A stretch of DNA of 64,000 nt from Hygrophila difformis (GCA_030278955.1 JAOANR010000002.1:11893982-11957981), one strand, 5' to 3'. Positions 53,022 through 64,000 are shown, counted from the first letter of the stretch. A program made the numbers and translations. The notes: a model not told the origin generated them from the sequence alone.

Positions 53022-53158
53022 ACCAAACGGCTTGTGGACATAAGAGCCCAAGCGAACGGCTAGTGGACATAAGAGCCCTAGCGAATGGTCGACCAAACGG
53101 CTTGTGGACATAAGAGCCCAAGCGAACGGCTAGTGGACATAAGAGCCCTGGCGAATGG
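53022..53158 (+). repeat. ~40-bp tandem hairpin units in E7 LTR
   Basis: Units of CGGCTTGTGGACATAAGAGCC: GGCT-N12-AGCC arms with a covarying extension CTTG/CAAG in some units and CTAG/CTAG in another. Further along are GGCCGCCGG/CCGGC units (53262-53430). The same is in the 3' LTR at about 56903-57040. Confidence 0.78.
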
Positions 53159-53873
53159 TTATTTATAAATATTGATTATGAGGATTGCGGTCACAAGAGC
53201 CCTGGTGAATGGTGAACTATAAAAGAAACGAAAAATATTTTGAGAAATGATATTTTTGAAATTGGCTGAGGCCGCCGGATCACCGGCTAAATGATACTTT
53301 TGATATTGGCTGCGGCCGCCGGATCACCGGCTAAATGATATATTGCTGAGATGATGGCGTAACGGGAAATATATTAAAAAGCTTAGATTTTATGAAATTG
53401 GCTGCGGCCGCCGGATTGCCGGCTAAATTAAATATTGTTGAAATGTTTTTATTAAATTTAATTAAAGGCTTTGAAACCCCTAACCCATGCTATGTGTTAA
53501 CTTACTCAGCGCGTTTTTGCTGACCCAAACCATATATCTCCTTTTTCTTACAGAGTACGAAGAATATGCATCGTCATATGCATACATGGGAACATTAGGG
53601 GAAATCTTTATTTTAAATCCCTGCATTTAATTACGACTTGCATGAACGGGCCTGTTTAACCCGTGTTTTGGCCATGTTGGCCCTATATTTAAATTCCGCT
53701 GCAACTTTGATGTATTATCTTTAAATTATATATGAATGGGCTGTTTGAATATTTTAAATTCTGAAAAACCATAGCCTTGCATCTCTTTAGTGAGCTCGGA
53801 GAAACCGTGTCTTGCTAGGGAGGTGTGGCGGTGGCATCCCGGCCTGGGTTACCAAAACCGGGGTGTTACAAGT

Positions 53874-53885
53874 TGGTATCAGAGC
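53874..53885 (+). promoter_or_regulatory. E7 primer binding site (initiator Met tRNA)
   Basis: TGGTATCAGAGC three bases after the LTR end. Confidence 0.92.
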
Positions 53886-54421
53886 CCAGAATATTTTAAA
53901 ACTACTATTTTAAAGAGCCCGGAATATTTTTAAACTATTATTTTTTTTAAAGTTATCATTTCTAAACTAGTAGTATATTTCAAAGAGCTCAATTATTATT
54001 TTGAAGTTAAAGCCCAAATTTTTAGCCCAAAAATTTTTAAGAAGCCCAAGAAATTATTTTTGGCCCAATAACCTTGTTTTTATTTAAAGCCCAAATAATT
54101 TATTTCTTTCGGCCCAATATAGTGGCACAAACCTTTTATCCTTATTTTAATCTATCCATGGAATAAATTTATTTTAAAATCCATGGATAAATAAATGCAT
54201 GCAAAAAATTTTTTTTTTGGGGGGATCACATATGCATATGCATACATAAATATCTGTACTAACCTTTTTTTGTGAATCGTATGTGATACATAACCTTCTC
54301 ACTCTAGTGTTCGACATGACCTTGAGTCTTGGCTTAGAAGCGCCAACTTAAGACTAACTTTGCCTTAGTCCTAGATCTTGATCACATAGAAACTCATCTT
54401 CGCGTGCTTCTATAACAGAAC
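53886..54421 (+). other. E7 untranslated leader
   Basis: AT-rich with repeated AGCCCAA motifs. It ends CTTCTATAACAG three bases before the micro-ORF ATG. No other ORF is supported. Confidence 0.6.
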
Positions 54422-54463
54422 ATGGCACCTAGAAGAAAACTGAGGAAGGATCATATGCGATGA
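54422..54463 (+). pseudogene. 13-codon gag start remnant (E7)
   Basis: MAPRRKLRKDHMR then TGA. The first residues match the MAPR start of E1, E2 and E4 gag; everything after was deleted, joining the gag start almost directly to the 3' hairpin region. E8 has the same length ORF with three changed residues (61525-61566). Confidence 0.65.
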
Positions 54464-54494
54464 TACCCGAACCTGGTTGTGAATAATACATAGG

Positions 54495-54679
54495 CAGTTA
54501 TGGGGACATAACTGTAATCTTAAGGGGGGGAGGATGTAATACCCCGTAAGAATGCATAAGCATTTATTTTTGAAACCCGAATAGTTTGTATCCCAAGTAA
54601 CAAAAGGACCCTAACTCTTAGCGCGAGAAAAGCCGAAACACAACTTCGAGGACGAAGTTGATTCTTAAGGGGGGTAGAC
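54495..54679 (+). promoter_or_regulatory. E7 double hairpin/polypurine region
   Basis: CAGTTATG-GGGA-CATAACTG (54495-54514) with TTAAGGGGGGGAGGATGTAATACCCC, then about 100 bp, then AACTTCG-AGGA-CGAAGTT (54642-54659) with TTCTTAAGGGGGGTAGAC before the LTR start 54680. Both hairpins are perfect although pol is gone, so they are probably cis-acting. Confidence 0.82.
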
Positions 54680-57600
54680 TGTAATACCCCAGATTTTTAT
54701 CAACGTCCAAAGGAATAAAATTTATTCCGATCAATGTCGAAACATCTCCGAGAAGAAGAAAATAATTTATCACAATAAATTATTGCTCGGAAATAAAACG
54801 CCGATAGATTCAAATTCAAAATGGAATAAAAGAGGGAAAGGAAGCCCGAAGACATTCCATGAATTGAGTCAAGATAATTGGAATTAGATTCAAGAACGAA
54901 AAGAATTTTAATTCCAAGAACCCGTGAAGTCGGAAGAAATTTAATGATACAATCGCAATCAATCAATCGATCAATAAGTCGCGCAACTTCGGGGACGAAG
55001 TTGATTCTTAATGAGGGTAGATTGTAATACCCGAGAAATCGCCATCGAAAATTTAAATCCAAAAATAAAGAATTGGATTTAAATTATTAAAACCGAAATA
55101 ATTCCGAGAGAGCGGAATTTATTATTTACCGGAAGATAGCAACTCGAAACGAGTTTATTGAATTGTCCCAACGATCACGGATAATTCCCACATTATGATT
55201 TTTTATTTTTGAAGATAAGAAATATTAAAATTAAAAAAAAAAAAAAAGTTAAAAGTTACTGTAGCATGTGCGGCTACTGTAGCACTACTGTAGCACTACT
55301 GTAGCACTACTGTAGCAGCCGCACTATTGTCGGATTTTGTCCCTTTTATGGCCAAAATTCATCCCCCATCCCCATTTTTCAGCCATCCTCATCAATACTT
55401 CATCCCAAAACTCTCCCAAAACTCTCCCAAAGCCAAAGTACCTTCCGACGACTTTCCGGCGAACTTCCGGCGACTTTCCGGCAACCAAATCCGACCGAGG
55501 AAGTGTGTAGATCAAGGATCACAGTGCTTAGATCTTTGGTAAGTAGTATCTTAGGTTCTCAATCTCGTTTTTCCTCTCAAATCCCCAATCTAACTCTTGA
55601 ATCGTTGATTGCAAATACGTTCGTGGCCAAAGTCGGGAACTTTGCGTTTCGTAGATCCGTTCGTAGGTGTTTGGACGACTCAAGAACACAATCTTTGTAA
55701 GTTAACCTTACTATGGTTTTGGGTGACTTAAAATGCAACCAAACATAGAGATTCAACTCAAGAAAATTTATAAAAATCTGTCAACAAGAGAAACCCTCAA
55801 CGCAGCGTTTTCGTATGAATTTTTCAAACCCCTAAAGCTGCTCAAACGGAAAAACTCAAAACATGAAAAGTGTTCCTAAGACTTTGATTTATCTTCTGTA
55901 AAAATTTTAGAATTTTTCATGATGTTTTGAAACCTGAAACCGACCCAAAACCGAAGAGTATCAAATCTGGATCTTAGAATCCTTGACAGAATTTTCGTTC
56001 GAACTTGTTGGTTATTTTTACCTTAGATCTAGACCGATCTAGGTTTGGAGTTGAACATAAGAATTGTAGATCTATGAGTTTGGAATATTACTGTAAGTTT
56101 TTAGAATTTTTCATTGAGATTTGAACCTCCAAACTCGAGCCGATACGATCTGCGTTAGAACCGATGTCAAGAACCTTGACAGATTTCTTAACCGAACTTG
56201 ATGAGCATATTTCTATTACTTCGAGTGTTCAAACCTGAAAACTCAAAACTAAGATTTTGATCCAAAGATCATAAGCTATATTGTGTAAAAATTTCAGAAA
56301 TTTTCATCAAGTTTTGATACCCCAAATCGTATCGGACCTATTCTGCGTTTTAAGAGTTTTCGAAAGGATGACAGATTTCATAACCGATCTTGAGGAGCTT
56401 ATTCCTATCATTTATAGTCCGAACCAATCTTCATGTTCTAAACAAAAGTTGTTGGAAATCAAGTCTAGTATGTGCCTGTAAAATTTCAGAATTTTTGAAG
56501 TCCATTTGATATGTCAAAAAGTCAAATCTTTTAACGTTGTCAAACCTGAATCCTGACAGCTTTTCGTTTCTGTAGAAAACTCGATTTTTTACATGCTTCC
56601 CATCGTTTTTCCGAAAAACTTAAAACACGAAAGTTGTTCGTTGGGATGTTTTTGAGATGCTGTACGAATTTCAAATCAATCGCCTAAGAAATGGATTTTT
56701 AAACCAAAAAGGCGTAAACTGTGACGCCAAATGATTTTTAAATCGAAGAGATTTTGAAATTCGAAACAAACGGTCGAGACGTTGGAATTACGATATATCT
56801 ATACTTTTGAAAAATCCCGTTACACCAAATAAAAACATTTTCCTTAAAAGAATTCTTTTGAAACATTGGGGATTTGTGACCAAGTTTGATATTATCAATA
56901 TGACCAAACGGCTTGTGGACATAAGAGCCCAAGCGAACGGCTAGTGGACATAAGAGCCCTAGCGAATGGTCGACCAAACGGCTTGTGGACATAAGAGCCC
57001 AAGCGAACGGCTAGTGGACATAAGAGCCCTGGCGAATGGTTATTTATAAATATTGATTATGAGGATTGCGGTCACAAGAGCCCTGGTGAATGGTGAACTA
57101 TAAAAGAAACGAAAAATATTTTGAGAAATGATATTTTTGAAATTGGCTGAGGCCGCCGGATCACCGGCTAAATGATACTTTTGATATTGGCTGCGGCCGC
57201 CGGATCACCGGCTAAATGATATATTGCTGAGATGATGGCGTAACGGGAAATATATTAAAAAGCTTAGATTTTATGAAATTGGCTGCGGCCGCCGGATTGC
57301 CGGCTAAATTAAATATTGTTGAAATGTTTTTATTAAATTTAATTAAAGGCTTTGAAACCCCTAACCCATGCTATGTGTTAACTTACTCAGCGCGTTTTTG
57401 CTGACCCAAACCATATATCTCCTTTTTCTTACAGAGTACGAAGAATATGCATCGTCATATGCATACATGGGAACATTAGGGGAAATCTTTATTTTAAATC
57501 CCTGCATTTAATTACGACTTGCATGAACGGGCCTGTTTAACCCGTGTTTTGGCCATGTTGGCCCTATATTTAAATTCCGCTGCAACTTTGATGTATTATC

Positions 57601-57751
57601 TTTAAATTATATATGAATGGGCTGTTTGAATATTTTAAATTCTGAAAAACCATAGCCTTGCATCTCTTTAGTGAGCTCGGAGAAACCGTGTCTTGCTAGG
57701 GAGGTGTGGCGGTGGCATCCCGGCCTGGGTTACCAAAACCGGGGTGTTACA
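54680..57751 (+). repeat. E7 3' LTR
   Basis: 3072 bp, near-identical to 50812-53870. Confidence 0.93.
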
Positions 57752-57756
57752 TTTTT

Positions 57757-58193
57757 CGACTTCGGTTGCTCACCTTGCGGCTCAAGACACCCTAGGGATG
57801 ACTTTGGACGTCCCCTAGGTCCCTTACATCTATAAATAACCATTCGAATAAGCCCCGAACACTTTGAAAACCCTACGAAAAATCTCTAACGTATCAAACC
57901 CTAATTCCGGAGTCGTTGGAGGCACGGAGGCAATAGAAGACTGAGTTTGGACGAAAATCCAGGGACCCTCATCGTGGGGGTAAGATCTTGTCCATTCCTT
58001 TTCATTCAATATTCGAACAAGAATCCTAATTAAACCTCTTTTCTATTCTAAACCCCAATCCGGACGCATTGAGGAAAAACGAAGGATCTCGGAGGAAGAA
58101 CGAAGGACGTGGAAGCCACGCCTACGAATCGACGAGCCGAATAATCCAAATTTATGTAACTTAATACTTACTATTGTTTTGGGTGATTAAAAC
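57757..58193 (+). repeat. E6 LTR, middle piece
   Basis: Continues 50811 past E7 (CGACTTCGGTTGCTCACC). It includes a TATA box, a CCCTAATTCCGGAGTCGT block shared with E2 and E3, and a donor-like site near 57979. It stops at E8; AAAAC (58189-58193) should be E8's left target copy. Confidence 0.8.
57831..57839 (+). promoter_or_regulatory. TATA box of E6 LTR
   Basis: TATAAATAA in the context ACATC/ACC shared with E2 3' LTR and E4 5' LTR. Confidence 0.65.
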
Positions 58194-61100
58194 TGTAACA
58201 CCCCGGTTTTGGTAACCCAGGCCGGGATGCTACCGCCACACCTCCCTAGCAAGACACGGTTTCTCCGAGCTCACTAAAGAGATGCAAGGCTATGGTTTTT
58301 CAGAATTTAAAATATTCAAACAACCCATTCATATATAATTTAAAGATAATACATCAAAGTTGCAGCGGAAATTTTAATTTGTGCAGCGGAAATAATGTAT
58401 AAGGGCCGACATGGCCAAAGCACGGGTTAAACAGTCCCGTTCATGCAGGTCGTAATTAAAGGCAGGGATTTAAAATAAAGATTTCCCCTAATGTTCCCAT
58501 GTATGCATATGACGATGCATGTTCTTCGTACTCTGTAAGAAAAAGGAGATATATGGTTTGGGTCAGCAAAAACGCGCTGAGTAAGTTAACACATAGCATG
58601 GGTTAGGGGTTTCAAAGCCTTTAATTAATTTTAATGAAAACATTTCTTGTAGGTAATGATTGCAAGACATAACTAAATAATACTTAAAAATATTAGATAT
58701 TTTGTTCTCCCGTTACATAACCATTTCAACAATATTTAATTTAGCCGGCAATCCGGCGGCCGCAGCCAATTTCAAAAGTATCATTTAGCCGGTGATCCGG
58801 CGGCCTCAGCCAATATCAAAAGTATCATTTCTCAAAATATTTTTCGTTTCTTTTATAGTTCACCATTCACCAGGGCTCTTGTGACCGCAATCATCATAAC
58901 CAATATTTCCGCAGGAAATCATACAATCGCCCTTGGGGAATCTAACCCGCAAGAACTCAATACATCCTGGGGAATCTAACCCGCAGGAATCAACATACAA
59001 TCGCCCTTGGGGAATCTAACCCGCAAGAACTCAAATATATCATTGGGAATCAAACCCGCATGAATCATATTGATAATGTCAAACTTGGTCACAAGTCCCC
59101 AATGTTTCAAAAGAATTATTTTAAAGAAAATGTTTTTATTTGGTGTAACGGGATTTTTCAAGGATATAGCTTTATCGTAATTCCAACGTCTCGATCGTTG
59201 TTTAAAAGATTTCAAAAATCGATCGATGTCACAGTTTGCGCCTTTTTGGTTTAAAAATCCATTTCTTAGGCGATTGATTTGAAATTTGTACAGCACCCCA
59301 AAAACATCCCAACGAACAACTTTCGTGTTTTAAGTTTTTCGGAAAAACGATGGGAAGCATGTCAAAAATCGAGTTTTGTACAGAATCAAAAAGCTGTCAG
59401 GATTCAGGTTTGACAACGTTAAAAGATTTGACTTTTTATCATATCAAATGGACTTCAAAAATTCTGAAATTTTACAGAGACATACTAGACTTGATTTCCA
59501 ACAACTTTTGTTTAGATCACATAGATTGGTTTGGGCTAGAAATGATAGGAATAAGCTCATCAAGATCGGTTATGAAATCTGTCATCCTTTGACAATTCTT
59601 AAAAACGCAGAATATGTCCGATACGATTTGGGGTATCAAGACTTGATGAAAATCTTTGAAATTTTTACACAATATAGATTATGATCTTTGGATCAAAATC
59701 TTAGTTTTGAGTTTTCAGGTTTGAACACTCGAAGTAAGAGTTTTGCTCGTCGTGTTGATTATGAAATCTATCAAGGTTCTTGATTTCGGTACTAACGCAG
59801 ATTGGATTGGCTCAGATTTGGAGGCTCAAATCTCAACGAAAAATTCTAAAAACTTGCAGAAATGTTCTAAACTCATAGATCTACAACTTTCATGTTCAAT
59901 ACCAATCCTAGATCGGCCTAGATCCATGGTCAAAATAACCAACAAGATTGAGAGTGAAATCTGCCAAAGTTCTAAGATTCAGATTTAATGCTCTTCGGTT
60001 TTGGGTTGGTTTCAGGTTTCAAAACATTATGAAAAATTCCAAAATTTTTACAGAGGCTAGACCAAAGTCTTAGGAACACTTTTCATGTTTTGAGTTTTGT
60101 TGTTTGAGCAGCTTTAGAGGTTCGAAAAATTCATACAAAAACGCTGCGTTGAGGGTTTCTCTTGTTGACAGATTTTTAGAGTTTTCTTGAGTTGGATCTC
60201 TATGTTTGGTTGCATTTTAAGTCACCCAAAACCATAGTAAGGTTAACTTACAGTGGGGATGATGTCTAGGAAGTCACGGGGTCGTCCGGAATCCACGGGA
60301 TGTCACGAACGAATCTCTTCCACCCGATTTATTCTTCCCTTGGCTCCGGTTTGTGTTTGAATACGAAGATTCGTAAGTTAGGATGATGTTTATGATCTTA
60401 AAACCATATGGAAACTTGAATAACATCTTACCTACAATCCAAAGCCTGAAATCCTTGATCTACACACTTACTTGGTTGGATTTGGTTGCCGGAAACTCGT
60501 CGGAAAGTCGCCGGAAGTTCGTCGGAAGAGTGTTTGGCTTTTGGGAGAGTTTTTGGAGAGTTTGGGGTGAATGATTGATGAAATGGCTGACAAATGGGGA
60601 TAGGATTGATTACATAACGTCCAAAAAGATGCTACACCCGTGATAGATCGAGATTCTTCACTTGGGCCCCGAAAATTGGCGAGAAAGTCGCCAAAACGCG
60701 ACAAACGCAGCTGCTGCTGCAATGGCGCGCTGTTGGCGCGGTTTTCCACTAAATAGCGCGCCGGGTGCGCGCCAAACACGCCTGGACTTCGGTCCGGGCG
60801 GGGTCGTGCGATCCGTCGTGCTTTTCCTCCTCTCTTTCGGACCTCTATCCTCCTACGTTTTCGGCCTCGATTTTTCGGGTCATTCTCGGGTCATAAATTC
60901 TTATCTTAAATTTATTTCGACTCAAATAAATTTCATGTTTGAGATCTTAAGTCCGTCGGTCTCGGGTTCGTCGACTTCCAATTCGTCGTCTTTTGATTCC
61001 CGTGCAATAACTTGTTTGATTAAATTTCTTCCGACTTCACGGGTTCTTGGAATTAAAATTCTTTTCCTTCATGAACTTAACTCCAATTATTTTTACTCAA

Positions 61101-61285
61101 TTCATGGAATGTCTTCGGGCTTCCTTTCCCTCTTTTATTCCATTTTGAATTTTAAATCTATCGGCGTTTCATTTCCGAGCAATAAATTATTGTGATAAAT
61201 TATTTTCTTCTTCCCGGATATATTTCAACATTGATCGGAATAAATTTTATTTCTTTGGGCGTTGATAAAAATCTGGGGTATTACA
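58194..61285 (-). repeat. E8 3' LTR
   Basis: Minus-strand TGTAATACCCCAG at 61285 to GTGTTACA at 58194. It has the ~190-bp module, the covarying array (58932-59062), a donor-like GTAAGATG near 60430 and an acceptor near 58540. Confidence 0.9.
58932..59062 (-). repeat. covarying hairpin array in E8 LTR
   Basis: Four units around the core GGGAATCTAACCCG: arms CTTG/CAAG (58932-58953), TCCTG/CAGGA (58965-58988), CTTG/CAAG (59006-59027) and CAT/ATG (59041-59062). Arms change in step while the GGG..CCC core is kept. The same array is at about 62836-62966 in the other LTR. Confidence 0.85.
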
Positions 61286-62097
61286 CTCCACCCCCCTTAA
61301 GAATCAACTTCGTCCCCGAAGTTGCACCCTTACTTTCTTTTGGGCTCAATTTAATGTTGGGGTATCTCCATCTACTTTCCTTAAGGATAAACGTCTTTCA
61401 CAAGAATTTAATTCAATTCCTTTGAATATGAATTAAATTTCTCGGGTGTTACATCCTCCCCCCCTTAAGATTACAGTTATGTCCCCATAACTGCCTATGT
61501 ATTTTTCACAACCATGTTCGGGTATCATTGCATATGATCCTTCCTCAGTGTTCTTCTAGGTGTCATTCTAGAAGCACGCGAAGATGAGTTTCTAAGTGAT
61601 CAAGATCTAGGACTAAGGCAAAGCTAGTCTTTAGCAAGCGCTCCTAAGTCAAGATCATGTCAAGTTCTAAGGTAGGAGTGTTTCTTATTACCGATAATTC
61701 ACATAAAAAGAGTTAGTGTAAATATTTATGTATGCATATGCATATGTGATCCCCCCAAAAAAAAATTTTATGCATGCCTTTATTTATCCATGGGTTTTAA
61801 AAATAAATTTATTCCATGGATAGATTAAAATAAGGATAAAAGTTTGGGCCACTATATTGGGCCGAAAGAAATAAATTATTTGGGCTTTAAATAAAACAAG
61901 GTTATTGGGCCAAAATAATTTCTTGGGCTTCAAAAAAAAATTTGGGCTAAAAAAAATTTGGGCTCTTTGAAATATACTACTAGTTTAGAAATGATAACTT
62001 TAAAAATAATAATACTTGAAAATAATAGTTTTAAAAAAAAATATTCCGGGCTCTTTAAAATAGTAGTTTTAAAATATTCTGGGCTCTGATACCAAAC
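61286..62097 (-). other. E8 internal region
   Basis: On the minus strand: PBS TGGTATCAGAGC (62094-62083), AT-rich leader with AGCCCAA motifs, micro-ORF, hairpin CAGTTATG-GGGA-CATAACTG (61493-61474) with a G-rich tract and a vestigial TGTAACACCCGAG, then hairpin AACTTCG-GGGA-CGAAGTT (61323-61306) and AAGGGGGGTGGAG before the LTR. No enzyme is encoded. Confidence 0.82.
61525..61566 (-). pseudogene. 13-codon gag start remnant (E8)
   Basis: MTPRRTLRKDHMQ then TGA: same length and stop position as the E7 version, three residues changed, so the frame has survived divergence of the two subfamilies. Confidence 0.6.
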
Positions 62098-64000
62098 TGT
62101 AACACCCCGGTTTTGGTAACCCAGGCCGGGATGCTACCGCCACACCTCCCTAGCAAGACACGGTTTCTCCGAGCTCACTAAAGAGATGCAAGGCTATGGT
62201 TTTTCAGAATTTAAAATATTCAAACAGCCCATTCATATATAATTTAAAGATAATACATCAAAGTTGCAGCGGAAATTTTAATTTGTGCAGCGGAAATAAT
62301 GTATAAGGGCCGACATGGCCAAAGCACGGGTTAAACAGTCCCGTTCATGCAGGTCGTAATTAAAGGCAGGGATTTAAAATAAAGATTTCCCCTAATGTTC
62401 CCATGTATGCATATGACGATGCATGTTCTTCGTACTCTGTAAGAAAAATGAGATATATGGTTTGGGTCAGCAAAAACGCGCTGAGTAAGTTAACACATAG
62501 CATGGGTTAGGGGTTTCAAAGCCTTTAATTAATTTTAATGAAAACATTTCTTGTAGGTAATGATTGCAAGACATAACTAAATAATACTTAAAAATATTAG
62601 ATATTTTGTTCTCCCGTTACATAACCATTTCAACAATATTTAATTTAGCCGGCAATCCGGCGGCCGCAGCCAATTTCAAAAGTATCATTTAGCCGGTGAT
62701 CCGGCGGCCTCAGCCAATATCAAAAGTATCATTTCTCAAAATATTTTTCGTTTCTTTTATAGTTCACCATTCACCAGGGCTCTTGTGACCGCAATCCTCA
62801 TAACCAATATTTCCGCAGGAAATCATACAATCGCCCTTGGGGAATCTAACCCGCAAGAACTCAATACATCCTGGGGAATCTAACCCGCAGGAATCAACAT
62901 ACAATCGCCCTTGGGGAATCTAACCCGCAAGAACTCAAATATATCATTGGGAATCAAACCCGCATGAATCATATTGATAATGTCAAACTTGGTCACAAGT
63001 CCCCAATGTTTCAAAAGAATTCTTTTAAAGAAAATGTTTTTATTTGGTGTAACGGGATTTTTCAAGGATATAGCTTTATCGTAATTCCAACGTCTCGATC
63101 GTTGTTTAAAAGATTTCAAAAATCGATCGATGTCACAGTTTGCGCCTTTTTGGTTTAAAAATCCATTTCTTAGGCGATTGATTTGAAATTTGTACAGCAC
63201 CCCAAAAACATCCCAACGAACAACTTTCGTGTTTTAAGTTTTTCGGAAAAACGATGGGAAGCATGTCAAAAATCGAGTTTTGTACAGAATCAAAAAGCTG
63301 TCAGGATTCAGGTTTGACAACGTTAAAAGATTTGACTTTTTATCATATCAAATGGACTTCAAAAATTCTGAAATTTTACAGAGACATACTAGACTTGATT
63401 TCCAACAACTTTTGTTTAGATCACATAGATTGGTTTGGGCTAGAAATGATAGGAATAAGCTCATCAAGATCGGTTATGAAATCTGTCATCCTTTGACAAT
63501 TCTTAAAAACGCAGAATATGTCCGATACGATTTGGGGTATCAAGACTTGATGAAAATCTTTGAAATTTTTTCACAATATAGATTATGATCTTTGGATCAA
63601 AATCTTAGTTTTGAGTTTTCAGGTTTGAACACTCGAAGTAAGAGTTTTGCTCGTCGTGTTGATTATGAAATCTATCAAGGTTCTTGATTTCGGTACTAAC
63701 GCAGATTGGATTGGCTCAGATTTGGAGGCTCAAATCTCAACGAAAAATTCTAAAAACTTGCAGAAATGTTCTAAACTCATAGATCTACAACTTTCATGTT
63801 CAATACCAATCCTAGATCGGCCTAGATCCATGGTCAAAATAACCAACAAGATTGAGAGTGAAATCTGCCAAAGTTCTAAGATTCAGATTTAATGCTCTTC
63901 GGTTTTGGGTTGGTTTCAGGTTTCAAAACATTATGAAAAATTCCAAAATTTTTACAGAGGCTAGACCAAAGTCTTAGGAACACTTTTCATGTTTTGAGTT
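62098..64000 (-). repeat. E8 5' LTR, truncated by window edge
   Basis: Near-identical to 58194-60096. Differences seen include single bases near 62226, 62447, 62798, 63020 and 63570. Confidence 0.92.

Larger units (their letters stand above)
50812..53870 (+). repeat. E7 5' LTR
   Basis: TGTAATACCCCAG to GGGGTGTTACA. At 51117-51134 it holds a further AACTTCG-GGGA-CGAAGTT hairpin followed by TTCTTAATGAGGGTAGAT and TGTAATACCCGAG, an old LTR start now inside the LTR. Donor-like TTG/GTAAGTAG at 51658 and acceptor TTTTTCTTACAG ending at 53553 predict a 1.9-kb intron. ORFs within are LTR-borne and not supported. Confidence 0.92.
50812..57751 (+). mobile_element. E7, LARD-like non-autonomous element with large LTRs
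   Basis: 6940 bp with LTRs of 3059 bp (50812-53870) and 3072 bp (54680-57751), TTTTT on both sides, and an internal region of only 809 bp with PBS, a 13-codon remnant of gag and two hairpin/polypurine cassettes. No enzyme is encoded. The LTRs differ by about five substitutions, a poly-A length change and one extra CTACTGTAGCA unit, so it moved recently and must use proteins made elsewhere. Confidence 0.92.
58194..64000 (-). mobile_element. E8, LARD-like element of the E7 family (minus, cut by right edge)
   Basis: Left LTR 58194-61285 (3092 bp), internal 61286-62097 (812 bp), right LTR 62098 to the window end (1903 bp visible). PBS 62083-62094, micro-ORF 61525-61566 and two hairpin cassettes (61474-61493 and 61306-61323) are all present, as in E7. 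Its LTR has a GC-rich box (about 60720-60815) where E7 has CTACTGTAG repeats, so the two are subfamilies. The two E8 LTRs differ at only a few bases over the visible part. Confidence 0.9.

Noticed and set aside
53022..53158. Regular short repeats resembling a CRISPR array
   Set aside because: Spacers are not unique, units are tandem and degenerate, there are no cas genes, and the DNA is plant nuclear. They are LTR minisatellites.

Overview
This window is plant nuclear DNA made almost entirely of nested LTR retrotransposons. No host gene is recognised with confidence, and there is no rRNA, tRNA or CRISPR array. The coding families (Tekay/Del-like chromoviruses with a C-terminal chromodomain, a SIRE/Maximus-like Ty1/copia element, a CRM/Reina-like remnant) and the initiator-Met-tRNA primer binding sites point to a flowering plant with a repeat-rich genome. 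The species cannot be read from the sequence.

Layout. 1-1250: start of an unrecognised minus-strand ORF behind a predicted leader intron. 1257-1763: broken end of a Ty3/gypsy pol (element E0). E0's 3' LTR (1764-2917 and 14315-15963) is split by E1 (2918-14309, + strand), a near-complete Tekay-like chromovirus with a 5-bp ACTTT target duplication. 15964-48458 is E2, a non-autonomous gag-only element. Its 5' LTR is hit by E0, by a minus solo LTR S (16203-18701, duplication GAAGG) and by a short SINE-like insert (20280-20401). Its 3' LTR is hit by solo LTR E3 (23525-37620, duplication TAAGT) and by the SIRE-like copia element E5 (37760-46704, minus, duplication CCACG). E3 in turn contains the complete Tekay-like element E4 (25559-36731, minus, duplication TTTTG). 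48459-50301 is a CRM/Reina-like pol remnant. From 50302 an LTR (E6) is split by E7 (50812-57751, +, duplication TTTTT) and by E8 (58194 to beyond the right edge, minus). E7 and E8 are one family with ~3-kb LTRs and only ~0.8 kb of internal DNA.

How the parts work together. E1 and E4 each carry a small upstream ORF (ORF0), gag, protease, RT, RNase H, integrase and chromodomain, but both have frame-breaking lesions. E2, E7 and E8 keep the cis-acting ends (tRNA primer site, hairpin plus polypurine tract, LTRs) with little or no coding capacity, so they would need proteins from relatives such as E1/E4. E5 encodes gag-protease-integrase, RT-RNase H and an extra 3' ORF.

The most unusual signals are: (1) about fourteen copies of a spaced palindrome GGTTGTT-N13-AACAACC spread through coding and LTR sequence of E5, in several codon phases; (2) family-specific tandem arrays of short inverted repeats at the same place in each gypsy LTR, with arms that covary; (3) two alternative hairpin-plus-polypurine cassettes that appear to have moved LTR boundaries; (4) a ~190-bp degenerate tandem module inside the LTRs; (5) a conserved ORF0 upstream of gag.
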